Notes: generated by a model from the letters alone, not told the origin. Counted from the first letter of the stretch, positions 31,716 through 43,087 are shown. The stretch: 64,000 nt of DNA from DATAOG01 sp963840925 (GCA_963840925.1 CAWJAY010000020.1:48143-112142), one strand, 5' to 3'. Translations and numbers: made by a program.

Positions 31716-33595
31716 GCCGGATCGCCTCTTGGGTCCCGGCGGCGCTCGAGGCTCACGGTCGGCCGCATCCGGACCGGATCGAGCTCGAGCGCCTTGGCCA
31801 TGATGTCGCGCGCGATCGGCGCCGCCGTCTGGGCGCCGCTGCCACCGTGCTCGACGACCACCGCGAGCGCGTAGCGCGGCTCCGCGTAGGGCGCGAACGC
31901 GACGAACAGCGCGTGATCGCGTTCCTCCCAGGGCTTGTCCTCGTTCTTGCGCACCGTGGTCGAGCGCTCGGCGTGGCTGATCCGGCGGACCTGCGAGGTC
32001 CCGGTCTTGCCGGCGAGCGCCACCGCCGGATTGCCGAGGCTGGCCTGGCGGGCGGTGCCGCGCTCGCCGTTGACGACCTCGTACATGCCCTGCCGGACGA
32101 ACCGGAACGACCACTCGGAGATGCCGAGCGCGGCCGGCGGCTCGACCGTCGCTGCGGCCTCGGCGGCGGCCCGGGCGCGGACCAGCCGCGGCGACACCGC
32201 CCGGCCGCCGTTGGCGATCCGTGCGGTCATGACCGCGAGCTGCAAGGGCGTCGCCTGCATGTAACCCTGGCCGATGCCAGTGATCAGCGTCTCACCGAGC
32301 TGCCAGGGCACGCCACGGGTCGCCCGTTTCCAGCCCCGGTCCGGCACCAGCCCGGGGCGCTCGCCCGGCAGATCGATCCCGAGCGTCTCGCCGAGCCCGA
32401 ACCGGCGCGCCATGTCGGCGATCGCATCGACGCCCAGATGTCGGGCGAGGTCGTAAAAGTAGACGTCGCAGGACTGGGCGATCGCCTGGACCAGGCTGAG
32501 CCGGCCGTGGCCCCAGCGCTTCCAGCAGTGGAACTGGTGGTCACCGAGCCGGACCGACCCCGGGCAGAAGACCTCGTAGTCGGGGCCGGTGACGCCCGCC
32601 TCGAGCGCCGCCAGAGCCACGATCATCTTGAAGGTCGAGCCGGGCGGGTACTGGCCGCCGATCGCCTTGTTGACCAGCGGCGTGTTGATGTTGGTCGTCA
32701 GCTCGCGCCAGCTGTCGCGGCTCAGGCCGTTGACGAAGGCGCCCGGCTCGAAGCTCGGCACCGAGGCCAGCGCCAGCACGTCGCCGGTGTGGACGTCGAG
32801 GACCACGACCGCGCCGCTCTGCTCGCCGGCCAGGCGCGCGTGGACGTAGCGCTGCAGATCGAGGTCGATGGTCAACGTCAGGTCGTGGCCAGCCTCGCCG
32901 TCGTGGCGGTGCAGCTCTTTGATCTCGCGCCCGAGCGCGTTGACCTCGAACCGGCTGATGCCGGCGCGTCCGCGCAGGGCCTGGTCGTAGACCCGCTCGA
33001 TGCCGTTCTTGCCGGTCCGGAACTCGGGCAGCTCGAGCAGCGGATCGCCGTTCAGCTCGCGTTCCGCGACCGGGCCGACATAGCCCAGCACATGGGCCAG
33101 GACCGGCCCCAGCGGATAGTCGCGCAAGAGGCCCGCGTCCAGGCTCACCCCCGGCAGGTCGGGCGCGTGGATCGCGATCCGCGACAGCTCGGTCCAGGTC
33201 AGGTCGTCCTGCACCGTGATCGGCACGAAGCTGCGCCGGCGGTCGGCCTGGACGATCACCTGCTCGATCTGCTCCTCCGGCACCGGGATCAGGTGCGCGA
33301 GCGCGCCGAGCGTGGCGCGCAGGTCGCTCGTCTGCTCCCGGATCACGCGCACCCGGTAGGTCGGGCTGTTGCGCGCCAGCGGCACGCCGTGGCGGTCGAA
33401 GATCCGGCCGCGCGCCGGCGGCAGCAGCCGATGGTTGATCCGGTTCTCGTCGGCGAGCAGCGCGTACTGGTCCGCTGTCACCACCTGCAGGTAGTAGAGC
33501 CGGCCGGCGAGCGCTGCGAACAGGCCCAGCTGGCCCGCGCCGACCAAGAGCGCGCGGCGCGAAAAGCTGCGCAGCCGGTCGCCCTCACGATGCAT
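31712..33595 (-). CDS. mrdA: penicillin-binding protein 2
   Basis: A 627-residue transpeptidase of lateral-wall growth. After a short cytosolic start and one membrane helix (ALLVGAGQLGLFAALAGRLY) comes the pedestal domain (PARGRIFDRHGVPLARN, then FEVNALGREIKEL). The transpeptidase domain carries the active-site Ser in GGQYPPGSTFKMI, the SxN-type motif as SCDVYFY, and KTGTSQV. It overlaps MreD at its 5' end and RodA at its 3' end, in the conserved mreBCD-mrdA-rodA order. Confidence 0.95.
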   Translation of the reverse strand: MHREGDRLRSFSRRALLVGAGQLGLFAALAGRLYYLQVVTADQYALLADENRINHRLLPPARGRIFDRHGVPLARNSPTYRVRVIREQTSDLRATLGALAHLIPVPEEQIEQVIVQADRRRSFVPITVQDDLTWTELSRIAIHAPDLPGVSLDAGLLRDYPLGPVLAHVLGYVGPVAERELNGDPLLELPEFRTGKNGIERVYDQALRGRAGISRFEVNALGREIKELHRHDGEAGHDLTLTIDLDLQRYVHARLAGEQSGAVVVLDVHTGDVLALASVPSFEPGAFVNGLSRDSWRELTTNINTPLVNKAIGGQYPPGSTFKMIVALAALEAGVTGPDYEVFCPGSVRLGDHQFHCWKRWGHGRLSLVQAIAQSCDVYFYDLARHLGVDAIADMARRFGLGETLGIDLPGERPGLVPDRGWKRATRGVPWQLGETLITGIGQGYMQATPLQLAVMTARIANGGRAVSPRLVRARAAAEAAATVEPPAALGISEWSFRFVRQGMYEVVNGERGTARQASLGNPAVALAGKTGTSQVRRISHAERSTTVRKNEDKPWEERDHALFVAFAPYAEPRYALAVVVEHGGSGAQTAAPIARDIMAKALELDPVRMRPTVSLERRRDPRGDPA

Positions 33596-34109
33596 GGATC
33601 AGCCTCGGGATCTGGTTGTGGATCCGGCTCAAGAGCCAGCTGACCGCGGGGTAGAGCATCACCGTCACCAGCAGCTCGAGCACCATCGGCTGGGGTGCGA
33701 ACAGCTGCCCCCACCAGAGGCTGGAGAGCAGCCAGCGCGCGGCCTCGACCGCCGGTGCCAGCAGCGCAAAACAGCTCCAGATCACCAGGAACGAGCGGGT
33801 GACGAAGAATTGCTGCTGCAGGATCATCAGATTGCGCACCAGCAACAGCGCGAGCGAGGTCAGGCCGAGCGGCAGGCCCGAGAGGCCATCGTAGACCAGC
33901 CCGGCCAGGAAGGCCGCGGTCGGGGTGAACAGATCGGGCCGGTAAAGGCTCCAGAAGAAGACCACGCACAAGGTCGAGAACGAGGTGAGCCCGGTCGGCC
34001 CGGTGCCGACCAGCGGCGTGACGTCGACCAGCACGGCGATCAGCACGGTCGCGAACGGCACCAGCGCGCGCAGCTCCGCATCCAGCTGGCGGAGCCACAG
34101 CCAGGTCAT
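33585..34109 (-). CDS. mreD: rod shape-determining protein MreD
   Basis: A 174-residue inner-membrane protein with about five helices (LVPFATVLIAVLVDVTPLVG, then FSTLCVVFFWSLYRPDLFTP, then LLLVRNLMI). YRPDLFTPTAAFLAGLVYDG is the MreD hallmark. ATG 34109 overlaps the MreC stop by four bases and its end overlaps mrdA by 11 bases. It completes the elongasome with MreB and MreC. Confidence 0.9.
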   Translation of the reverse strand: MTWLWLRQLDAELRALVPFATVLIAVLVDVTPLVGTGPTGLTSFSTLCVVFFWSLYRPDLFTPTAAFLAGLVYDGLSGLPLGLTSLALLLVRNLMILQQQFFVTRSFLVIWSCFALLAPAVEAARWLLSSLWWGQLFAPQPMVLELLVTVMLYPAVSWLLSRIHNQIPRLIHAS

Positions 34110-35158
34110 TCCGAGGTCTCCGCCGGCGGCTCCGGATTGGCAGGGAGCTCGATCGGCGCCGGCTCGGAGACGGCCGGCGTGGGCGGCTCGGCGAGCAGAG
34201 ATGCCGGCGGCCGGGCGAGGTCGGCAACCGGCGTTCGGTCGGCGCTCCGGTCCCATTCGTAGTCCGGCGGCAACGGCGGCCCGTAAAGCTCCTGCTGCAG
34301 CTCCTCGAGCTGCTCCGGGGGCAGCACCCGGGCGTATTCCAACAGCCGCACGTAGGCGAGCCGGTCCCAGTCGACCAGCGGCGTGATGCTGACTTTCTGC
34401 TCGCCGATCGCGCGCACGACGCCGATCGCCAGGCCCGGCGGCAGGACGCCGCCGCGCCCCGAGGTGACCACCCGATCGCCGACCGACAGGCGCGGATTGA
34501 GCGGCAGGAACATCAGGCCCGGCTCGCGACTGTTGTCGCCGGCCAGGATCGCCTGGTCGCGCGAGGGCTCGACCATCACCGGGATGCGCGAATTGAAGTC
34601 GGTGACCAGCAGGATCCGAGCACTCCTGCGCCCGACCTCGATCACCCGGCCGGCGAGGCCATGCTCGTTGACCGCCGCCATGCCGTTGGCGACCCCCTGC
34701 TCGGTGCCGGCGTTGACCAGGACGGTCTGGACGAACGGGCCGCCGGAATCCGCGACCACCCGGGCCGTGACCGCGGTCGGATGCTGGTCTTCGGCCACGG
34801 CGTGCAGCAGCTGACGCAGCCCGGCGTTCTCGAGCGCCAGCTGGCGCGCGGTGCTCTGCCATTCGAGCAGGCGCGCGTTCTGCTCGCGCAGATCGGCGTT
34901 CTCGGCCCTGAGCGCGACCAGCTCGCCGATGTTGCGGACCAGCCGACGCGAGGCCTCGAGCGGTCGCATCGCGACGTCGAGGGCCGGCGCCAGCAGATCA
35001 CCGATCCGGCTGTCGACCGCTTCGAGCAGCCGGACGTCCGCCTTGCTGACCACCAGCAGGCCCACCGAGATGACGATCAGCGTGCCGAAGGCGAAGCGAT
35101 CGACCAGCGCCTTCAGTGGCACCGCAAGCCGTGACAGCGAGCGAGGCTCGAGCTTCAC
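34106..35158 (-). CDS. mreC: rod shape-determining protein MreC
   Basis: A 350-residue bitopic protein. One membrane helix (FGTLIVISVGLLVVSKADV) is followed by a periplasmic coiled coil (about residues 75-115, ELVALRAENADLREQNARLL) and the double beta-barrel domain (VVADSGGPFVQTVLVNAGTE, then GRGGVLPPGLAIGVVRAIGE). The C-terminal 60 residues are Pro-rich and probably disordered, somewhat longer than in Escherichia coli. It lies 145 bases after mreB. Confidence 0.92.
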   Translation of the reverse strand: MKLEPRSLSRLAVPLKALVDRFAFGTLIVISVGLLVVSKADVRLLEAVDSRIGDLLAPALDVAMRPLEASRRLVRNIGELVALRAENADLREQNARLLEWQSTARQLALENAGLRQLLHAVAEDQHPTAVTARVVADSGGPFVQTVLVNAGTEQGVANGMAAVNEHGLAGRVIEVGRRSARILLVTDFNSRIPVMVEPSRDQAILAGDNSREPGLMFLPLNPRLSVGDRVVTSGRGGVLPPGLAIGVVRAIGEQKVSITPLVDWDRLAYVRLLEYARVLPPEQLEELQQELYGPPLPPDYEWDRSADRTPVADLARPPASLLAEPPTPAVSEPAPIELPANPEPPAETSE

Positions 35159-35303
35159 GCGCAGCCTCCGTCACGAGCGACGAAGCGCCAAAGACACGAC
35201 CGAGGGCCACAGCCTCGATGCTGCTCGCCGCCGCGCCGGAATCCGGACACCCGGCGCGGCCGTACCAGGACCGACGGCAAGGGGCGGCCTCTGCGGTAGT
35301 ACC

Positions 35304-36344
<1,041 letters not shown>

Positions 36345-36383
36345 GGGGACGTTCCCTGGCTAAGGACCCGGGCCCAGACCCGC

Positions 36384-36434
36384 GGGAGCGGCCGTTGCGC
36401 ATGGCCACACAAGCGGCAGCGAGCGGCCGCTCCC
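36384..36434 (-). terminator. 11-bp inverted repeat between leuA and mreB
   Basis: GGGAGCGGCCG and CGGCCGCTCCC are perfectly complementary across a 29-base loop. It lies 44 bases after the leuA stop and 40 before the mreB start on the minus strand. It probably ends leuA transcription, although no U-run follows. Confidence 0.5.
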
Positions 36435-36477
36435 CCCTCCGAGTGCCTGGGGCCCGGGCGAACCCAAGCCGGGGTGG

Positions 36478-38046
<1,569 letters not shown>

Positions 38047-38126
38047 GGCCCGATTCCCTTCTGGCGGATGGTTGACGCTTAGCTGTTGCACGTCTGTCCC
38101 CTGAACGCGCGCGGATCGGCAGCGGC

Positions 38127-38219
38127 TCAGGGGCAGCTAAGTCGAAGCTCCGCCGAAAGGAGAAGCCCGTGGACACGGTCGCCGCGACCGCTGGTCGTCG
38201 CTCTGGCGCGGCACAGCAT
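38127..38219 (-). other. possible leader peptide upstream of leuA
   Basis: A 30-codon frame on the leuA strand (ATG 38219, TGA 38127) includes HGLLLSAELRLSCP with five leucine codons in a short span. A 7-bp hairpin (38098-38104 with 38127-38133) covers its stop. This recalls leucine attenuation leaders, but no U-run terminator is visible. Confidence 0.25.
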
Positions 38220-38397
38220 CACCGTCGTCCCACGTCTCCGTTCACGTTCGCCCAGAGGGTCACCGGCCCGAGTTGGCGATCACCCATCACGTCACGATAC
38301 AAGACCATCGCCTTGCGTTTGTAAAGCCTGATGCCTTCAAATCAGCGAGCGCCGCGGCTAGTGTGGCGCGCCCCGGGCCAAGCGCGAGGAGACCGCC

Positions 38398-39099
38398 ATG
38401 CCGGTGTTTGACCGCGAAACCGTGCGCGGCGCCGACCGGATCGCGTTCGACGCCGAGGATCTGATCATGGCCGGCTGGACCGGGCGCGATGCGGCCGCCG
38501 TCGAGCATCACGTCGCCGAGCTCGCAGCTCTGGGGGTACCGGGCCCCTCGCGGGTGCCGCTGTTCTACCGGCTCGACCCGGCGCTGCTGGCGGGACCGGT
38601 CCCGGAAATCCAGGTCCTGGGCGAGGCGACCTCGGGCGAGGTCGAGGTCGTGTTGGTAGCGCTCGCCGACGGCCTCTGGGTCGGCCTGGGCTCGGATCAC
38701 ACCGACCGGGCGATCGAGGCCCAAGGCGTGGCGCTGTCCAAGCAGCTCTGCCGCAAGCCGATGGCGGCCGGGCTCTGGCGGTTCGAGGAGGTGATCCCGC
38801 ACTGGGACCGGCTGCTGCTGCGCGCCCACATCCTCGAGGCCGGCGAGCGCAAGCTCTACATGGAGAGCGCGCTCGCGGCGGTCCGCCACCCGGAGGAGCT
38901 GATCGCGGCCTACGTTTCGGAACTGGGGCTCGGCGCGGCGGCGCCGCTGCCGCCCGGCACGGTCATGTTCATGGGCGCGATCGCCGCCCGGGGCGGCATC
39001 CGCCCGTCCGCGCGCTTCGAGATGGCTCTCGAGGACCCGGTCCTCGGCCGCGCTCTCCACCACGCCTATGACATCCGAAGCTTGCCGGTCGTCGCGTAG
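38398..39099 (+). CDS. DUF2848 family protein
   Basis: A 233-residue soluble protein. ADRIAFDAEDLIMAGWTGRD near the start, then VPLFYRLDPALL, GLGSDHTDRAIEAQGVALSK and PPGTVMFMGAIAARGGI define DUF2848. The motif SDHTDR and the FAH-like final segment suggest a metal-dependent fold, but no activity is established. It is divergent from leuA across 350 bases and converges on the RidA gene. Confidence 0.85.
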   Translation: MPVFDRETVRGADRIAFDAEDLIMAGWTGRDAAAVEHHVAELAALGVPGPSRVPLFYRLDPALLAGPVPEIQVLGEATSGEVEVVLVALADGLWVGLGSDHTDRAIEAQGVALSKQLCRKPMAAGLWRFEEVIPHWDRLLLRAHILEAGERKLYMESALAAVRHPEELIAAYVSELGLGAAAPLPPGTVMFMGAIAARGGIRPSARFEMALEDPVLGRALHHAYDIRSLPVVA

Positions 39100-39163
39100 A
39101 GCGCGATAATGTTAAACTTCTCGATGAACTAGCGCTGTTATCTATGTGTTAGTTATGGAAAAA

Positions 39164-39790
39164 TCAGCGCATCTCAACGACCGGAAAGCCCGGGCGGCGA
39201 TGGCGCTGGGCGGGGCTCGGGCGGCGCTTGAGCGCGAAGGTGAACTCGATCTCGACCGGCGCGTTGCGCGGCAGCTCGGCGACGCCGATCGCCGAGCGGG
39301 CGTGCTGGCCGGCGTGACCGAACACCTTGACCAGGATCTCGGACGCGGCGTCGATCACCTTGGGCTGCTGGTCGAAACCGGGGCTGGAGGCGACATAGCC
39401 GGTCAGGCGCAGCGCGCGCTCGACCTCGTCGAGGCCGCCGGGGAGGGTCTGGTTCAGCCAGGCCAGCGCCTGCAGCACGCAGCGGCGCGCCGAGTTCTGC
39501 GCCTGCTCGAGTGCGACCTCGCGCTCGACCTTGCCGAGCGGCCCGAGCTCGCTGCCCTGCCAGGGCAGCTGGCCGCTGACGTAGGCGACCCCGCCGTGCA
39601 CGACCACCGGCACGTATTGGAACGCGGGCGGCTTGACCTCGGGCAGGTGCAGGCCGAGCAGCGCCAGCCGCCGGCGCATGGTCGGCTGCTCGATCATCGG
39701 CGCCGCCGCCGGCTTGGCCGGCCCCGGGGGCTTGCCCCGCGGACCGGGGCGCGGGCGGCCAGGCGGGGGCTTGTTGTCGCCTCGAGCCAC
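39164..39790 (-). CDS. RidA/YjgF-family protein with basic N-terminal tail
   Basis: A 208-residue protein from GTG 39790, 11 bases after the ilvC stop. A Pro/Arg/Gly-rich tail of about 30 residues precedes the RidA-type domain (RLALLGLHLPEVKPPAFQYV, then VVVHGGVAYVSGQLPWQGSE, then VEIEFTFALKR). Classic RidA hydrolyses reactive 2-aminoacrylate made by PLP enzymes of isoleucine and serine metabolism, which fits its place behind ilvC. The domain belongs to a longer YjgF subgroup; the catalytic Arg of RidA is not evident, so activity is uncertain. Confidence 0.82.
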   Translation of the reverse strand: MARGDNKPPPGRPRPGPRGKPPGPAKPAAAPMIEQPTMRRRLALLGLHLPEVKPPAFQYVPVVVHGGVAYVSGQLPWQGSELGPLGKVEREVALEQAQNSARRCVLQALAWLNQTLPGGLDEVERALRLTGYVASSPGFDQQPKVIDAASEILVKVFGHAGQHARSAIGVAELPRNAPVEIEFTFALKRRPSPAQRHRRPGFPVVEMR

Positions 39791-39801
39791 GTTCGTCCGT
39801 C

Positions 39802-40821
39802 CTAGTTCCTGGTCGTATCGACCAGACGTTTGGCCGTGATCCACGGCATCATGCCGCGCAGGTGCTTGCCGACCGCCTCGCTGCCATGGGCCGCGTGCTT
39901 GGCCCGCAGGGCCTTGAAGCCGACCTGCCCGGCCTTGTTCTCGAGCACCCACTCGCGGGCGAACGCGCCGCTCTGGATGTCGGAGAGAATCCGCTTCATC
40001 TCGGCCCGGGTCGCCTCGGTCACGACCCGCGGGCCGCGCGTGTAGTCGCCGAACTCGGCGGTGTTGGAGATCGAGTAGCGCATGTTGGCGAGCCCGCCCT
40101 CATAGATCAAGTCGACGATCAGCTTGACCTCGTGCAGGCACTCGAAATAGGCCATCTCGGGCGCGTAGCCGGCCTCGACCAGCGTATCGTAGCCGGCCTG
40201 GATCAGCGCGCACATGCCGCCACACAAGACCACCTGCTCGCCGAACAGGTCGGTCTCGGTCTCCTCGCGGAAATTGGTCTCGATGATCCCGGCGCGGCCG
40301 CCGCCGATCGCGGCACCGTAGGACAGCGCGAGGTCGAGCGCGCCCCCGGACGCGTCCTGCTGGATCGCGACCAGGCAGGGCACGCCCGCCCCGCGCTCGT
40401 ACTCGGCGCGCACCAGATGGCCGGGCCCTTTGGGCGCGATCATGAACACGTCGAGATCGGCGCGCGGCTCGATCAGCCGGAAGTGGATGTTGAAGCCGTG
40501 CGCGAACGCGAGCGCCGCGCCCTCCTTCAGATTGGGCTCCAGCTGCTGCTGGTAGAGGTCGGCCTGGAGCTCGTCCGGGACCAGGACCATGACCACGTCC
40601 GCCCAGGCCGCGGCCGCATCCGCGCTCATGACCCGAAAGCCCGCGGCCTCGGCCTTGGCCGCCGACGCCGAGCCCGGCCGCAGCGCCACCACGACCTCGG
40701 GCACGCCGCTGTCCTTCAGGTTGTTGGAATGGCCGAAGCCCTGGCTGCCATAGCCGATCACGGCCACGCGCTTGCTCTTGATCAGGTTCAGATCGGCGTC
40801 GGTGTCGTAATAGACGCGCAT
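39802..40821 (-). CDS. ilvC: ketol-acid reductoisomerase
   Basis: Second step of valine and isoleucine synthesis. The class I enzyme (340 residues from ATG 40821) begins MRVYYDTDADLNLIKSK. The NADPH motif GYGSQG lies at residues 23-28. The knotted C-terminal domain carries the Mg-binding acids (ETDLFGEQVVLCGG and YFECLHEVKLIVDLIYEGG). GGAGG lies about 10 bases before the start; 16 codons further upstream are not needed. Confidence 0.97.
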   Translation of the reverse strand: MRVYYDTDADLNLIKSKRVAVIGYGSQGFGHSNNLKDSGVPEVVVALRPGSASAAKAEAAGFRVMSADAAAAWADVVMVLVPDELQADLYQQQLEPNLKEGAALAFAHGFNIHFRLIEPRADLDVFMIAPKGPGHLVRAEYERGAGVPCLVAIQQDASGGALDLALSYGAAIGGGRAGIIETNFREETETDLFGEQVVLCGGMCALIQAGYDTLVEAGYAPEMAYFECLHEVKLIVDLIYEGGLANMRYSISNTAEFGDYTRGPRVVTEATRAEMKRILSDIQSGAFAREWVLENKAGQVGFKALRAKHAAHGSEAVGKHLRGMMPWITAKRLVDTTRN

Positions 40822-41015
40822 CAGGCGGGCCTCCGTTCCTCGGGTCTTGTTGGCGGCGTGGCGCCGCACGGGTGCCGTAGCGGGGTTGCCGTCTTGTAAG
40901 GAAGCTCCGCGCCCCGATCAAGCCGCCGCTACGGTCGGCGAGTGGCGGTCGCGACTTGCGCGACAGTGGGGTGGGCGCTACCTGTGGGAGCGAAACGCTA
41001 GCATTGGTATCGCTG

Positions 41016-41252
41016 ATGCGTCAGCTCGACGTCCGCAACCTGCCCGATGAGGTGGTGAAGCGCCTCAAGCAGCAGGCCGTCCGCCACGGCCGTTCGATGG
41101 AGGCGGAGCACCGTCTGATCCTCGAGCACGCGCTGTTCCCCGAGCGTCGCCGCGGCCGACCGTTGCTCGAGGTTCTCCAGGCCGGACCCTTCGCCGAGCC
41201 CGACTTCGCGCCCGAGCGAGCACGCGACCACGGGCGCGATTTCGAACTTTGA
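41016..41252 (+). CDS. FitA-like ribbon-helix-helix antitoxin
   Basis: A 78-residue antitoxin. The N-terminal MRQLDVRNLPDEVVKRLKQQ, then AVRHGRSMEAEHRLILEHAL, is the FitA/VagC ribbon-helix-helix with beta-strand and two helices. The C-terminus (PLLEVLQAGPFAEPDFAPER) would bind the PIN toxin. The toxin starts at TTG 41249 within the antitoxin stop. The longer frame to 40956 adds unrelated residues. Confidence 0.82.
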   Translation: MRQLDVRNLPDEVVKRLKQQAVRHGRSMEAEHRLILEHALFPERRRGRPLLEVLQAGPFAEPDFAPERARDHGRDFEL

Positions 41253-41667
41253 GCGGCTTTCTGCTCGACACGTCGTTCCTGTCGGCGCTCGGCAATCCTG
41301 GCCGTCCCGAGCTACGGCCAGCCCTTCGCTGGTATCAGTCGAACGACGAGCGCGACCTGTTCAGCTGCGCCGTCGTGATCGGCGAGATCGCCCGCGGCAT
41401 CACGCGGCTGCGACCGGGCCGGCGGCGCGAGCGCCATAGCCACTGGCTTCGCCACGAGGTGCTGCCGGCCTTCGGCGAGCGGGCACTGCCCTTCGATGTC
41501 CAGGCCGCCTTACAGTGGGGCGCCCGATGGCGAGCGGGCCCGGCGCGGTGCCTTCGAGTGACGATGCCAAGATCGCCGCGGTCGCCTCGGTCCACGGCCT
41601 GACCATAGTGACCGCCAACGCGCGATTTCGCCCGCTCGGGGTACCGACCGTCAACCCGCTCCGTTAG
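41249..41667 (+). pseudogene. FitB/VapC-type PIN toxin, frameshifted
   Basis: A PIN-domain toxin of about 138 residues. The N-terminal frame reads SGFLLDTSFLSALGNPGRPE (first Asp), SCAVVIGEIARGITRLRPGR (Glu). Near 41535 (run GGGCCC) a one-base change is needed to reach SSDDAKIAAVASVHGLTIVT, then NARFRPLGVPTVNPLR and TAG 41667, where the remaining acidic residues and NAR(D)F motif lie. The final motif reads NARFRPLG, lacking the usual Asp. Without the correction the protein ends early at 41602. Confidence 0.75.
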
Positions 41668-41720
41668 CCGGGCCACACGCGCGGCAGCTCCGAGCTTGCG
41701 AGGGATAGGCGCCTTGACGA

Positions 41721-41757
41721 TAGAACGTGCGGCGCTATTTTTGGCCGCACCGTTCTA
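41721..41757. other. 13-bp hairpin with one bulge
   Basis: TAGAACGTGCGGC (41721-41733) pairs with GCCGCACCGTTCTA (41744-41757), leaving one bulged C and a loop containing TATTTTT. It may be the terminator of the PIN toxin gene or a small mobile-element relic. The rest of 41668-41892 holds no gene I recognise. Confidence 0.45.
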
Positions 41758-41892
41758 CCTTTAGCTGCTCTGGGTCACAGCCTAAAGGGGTGGCAACGTC
41801 AGCTATAAGGTGCGCTGTCGGTGGTCACGGAGGTTCGAAGGACATTCATGCGAAAGAGCACTATTTTCTGCGTGTCCCTCGCGTCGCCCGTC

Positions 41893-42147
41893 TCAACGGC
41901 GGTCGTCGAGCGCCCTCTCGACCGCTTGGCGGATGTAGCGCTGGCAGGAAATCCCCTGCTCCCGCGCCCGCTCCCGGACGGCGTCGAGCAGCGCTTCGGA
42001 GAAGCGAAGGTTCACCTGCCGCGTCTTGGGCAGGAACTCGAACCGCGCGGGCTTGAAGTTCTCGGGCGTGATGTAGTCGCTCAGATCCTGCTCGAGGAAG
42101 GCCTCCAGCTCCTCGTCGGTCCTCAACTCAGGAATTTTGCTGCTCAT
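41893..42147 (-). CDS. brnA: BrnA-type antitoxin
   Basis: An 84-residue antitoxin and autorepressor. The N-terminal acidic part (SSKIPELRTDEELEAFLEQD, then LSDYITPENFKPARFEFLPK) binds the BrnT toxin, and the C-terminal ribbon-helix-helix (RQVNLRFSEALLDAVRERAR, then GISCQRYIRQAVERAL) binds DNA. The ATG at 42147 lies inside the 3' end of brnT. A perfect palindrome upstream of brnT may be its operator. Confidence 0.85.
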   Translation of the reverse strand: MSSKIPELRTDEELEAFLEQDLSDYITPENFKPARFEFLPKTRQVNLRFSEALLDAVRERAREQGISCQRYIRQAVERALDDRR

Positions 42148-42429
42148 AGCGATGCGTTTCCCTCACATGCATATACCGGGCCGTAATCGGTCGGATAAGC
42201 GTGTGACCGCGGCGCTCTCGGATCGTGAACCCGACGAATACGAGCCGCCCCGCCTGCGTGCGTCCGATCGCGATGAGACGCTTCTCCTGCACGAACGCTT
42301 GTCGTCATCGGTCAGGCGCAGCAGCCCGTGGCGAAGCACCCATTCGATCTCCGCTAGCGAGAGGCCGTGCTTTTGGCATTTCGTGCGGTTGCTCTCGTCC
42401 CAGTCGAAACCGTGAATCTCAATGCTCAT
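42128..42429 (-). pseudogene. brnT: BrnT-type toxin, frameshifted
   Basis: A small ribonuclease toxin of the RelE-like fold. ATG 42429 gives SIEIHGFDWDESNRTKCQKH, then GLSLAEIEWVLRHGLL. About 42300 the frame must move one base to continue as VQEKRLIAIGRTQAGRLVFV, then GFTIRERRGHTLIRPITARY, then MHVRETHRYEQQNS and TGA 42128. All typical toxin residues (K, E, H and R in the cleft) occur across the two frames. The uncorrected frame ends in unrelated Ser/Arg-rich sequence. Confidence 0.75.
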
Positions 42430-42449
42430 TCTGACGTAGTGTTAGCTCT

Positions 42450-42461
42450 TTGTATATACAA
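42450..42461 (-). promoter_or_regulatory. perfect palindrome upstream of brnTA
   Basis: TTGTATATACAA is a perfect 12-bp palindrome, 20 bases before the brnT ATG (42429). Since BrnA represses its own operon, this is a plausible operator or the promoter -10 region. Confidence 0.5.
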
Positions 42462-42473
42462 CCGCCCCGGCGC

Positions 42474-43028
42474 TCAGCGGCCGCTGTTCCGGTAGATCTC
42501 GTCCAGGGAGACTCGGGCGCCGAGGTCGCGCAGGTGGACCGCATCGGCTGGCGGTTCGATCACCTCCAGCTCCCAGCCGATGTCGGTGCGCGACCACACC
42601 TCGATCCGCCGCTCCTTCTGTTCGACCAGGACGAAATGCCGAAGCGAGGCGATCCTCTGGTACTCGCGCCACTTCTCGATCCGGTCATGACGCTCGGTGG
42701 TGGGCGAGAGCACCTCGACCACGGCCGCCGGCTCTTCCACGCGATCGTCATCCGGCGCGACCGGCGTGCAGGTTACCAGCACATCCGGGTACATCACGGC
42801 GTTCGGGGTCACGACCTTGAGGTCGTCGATGTCGACCCGGCAGGGGCCCGCGCCGAGCGCGTTCCTGAGCTCGGCGAAGACGTTGCCCTTGATCGCGCTG
42901 TGAGCCGCGGAAGCGCCCGTCATCATGCGAACGACGCCGCCCACGAACTCGTAACGCTCGGGTTCGTCGGCCTCGAAGGCGAGAAACTCCTCGACCGTCC
43001 AGGGGTAGGGCCGCGCTTTGGCCAACAT
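42474..43028 (-). CDS. Uma2-family (DUF820) protein
   Basis: A 184-residue PD-(D/E)xK-fold protein. YPWTVEEFLAFEADEPERYE, then FVGGVVRMMTGASAAHSAIK, the nuclease-fold Asp in VMYPDVLVTC, the E-x-K-like VVEVLSPTTERHDRIEKWRE and HFVLVEQKERRIEVW are family landmarks. AGGGAGGAG directly precedes ATG 43028; an upstream extension has no such site. Uma2 proteins are abundant in cyanobacteria and some proteobacteria with unclear roles. It adjoins two toxin-antitoxin modules. Confidence 0.85.
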   Translation of the reverse strand: MLAKARPYPWTVEEFLAFEADEPERYEFVGGVVRMMTGASAAHSAIKGNVFAELRNALGAGPCRVDIDDLKVVTPNAVMYPDVLVTCTPVAPDDDRVEEPAAVVEVLSPTTERHDRIEKWREYQRIASLRHFVLVEQKERRIEVWSRTDIGWELEVIEPPADAVHLRDLGARVSLDEIYRNSGR

Positions 43029-43087
43029 TCTCCTCCCTAGAGGCAGACGCCGCTCACGCTGGGTCGCGATCAACTACCGTAAGCTTA

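Noticed and set aside
31716..32114. 5' extension of the rodA frame into mrdA
   Set aside because: The GTG at 31715 overlaps the mrdA stop in the usual coupled way; upstream codons are antisense-like and unrelated to RodA.
41821..42186. Plus-strand frame opening with a signal-like MRKSTIFCVSLAS
   Set aside because: After 20 codons it runs opposite brnA and reads as its antisense; probably chance.
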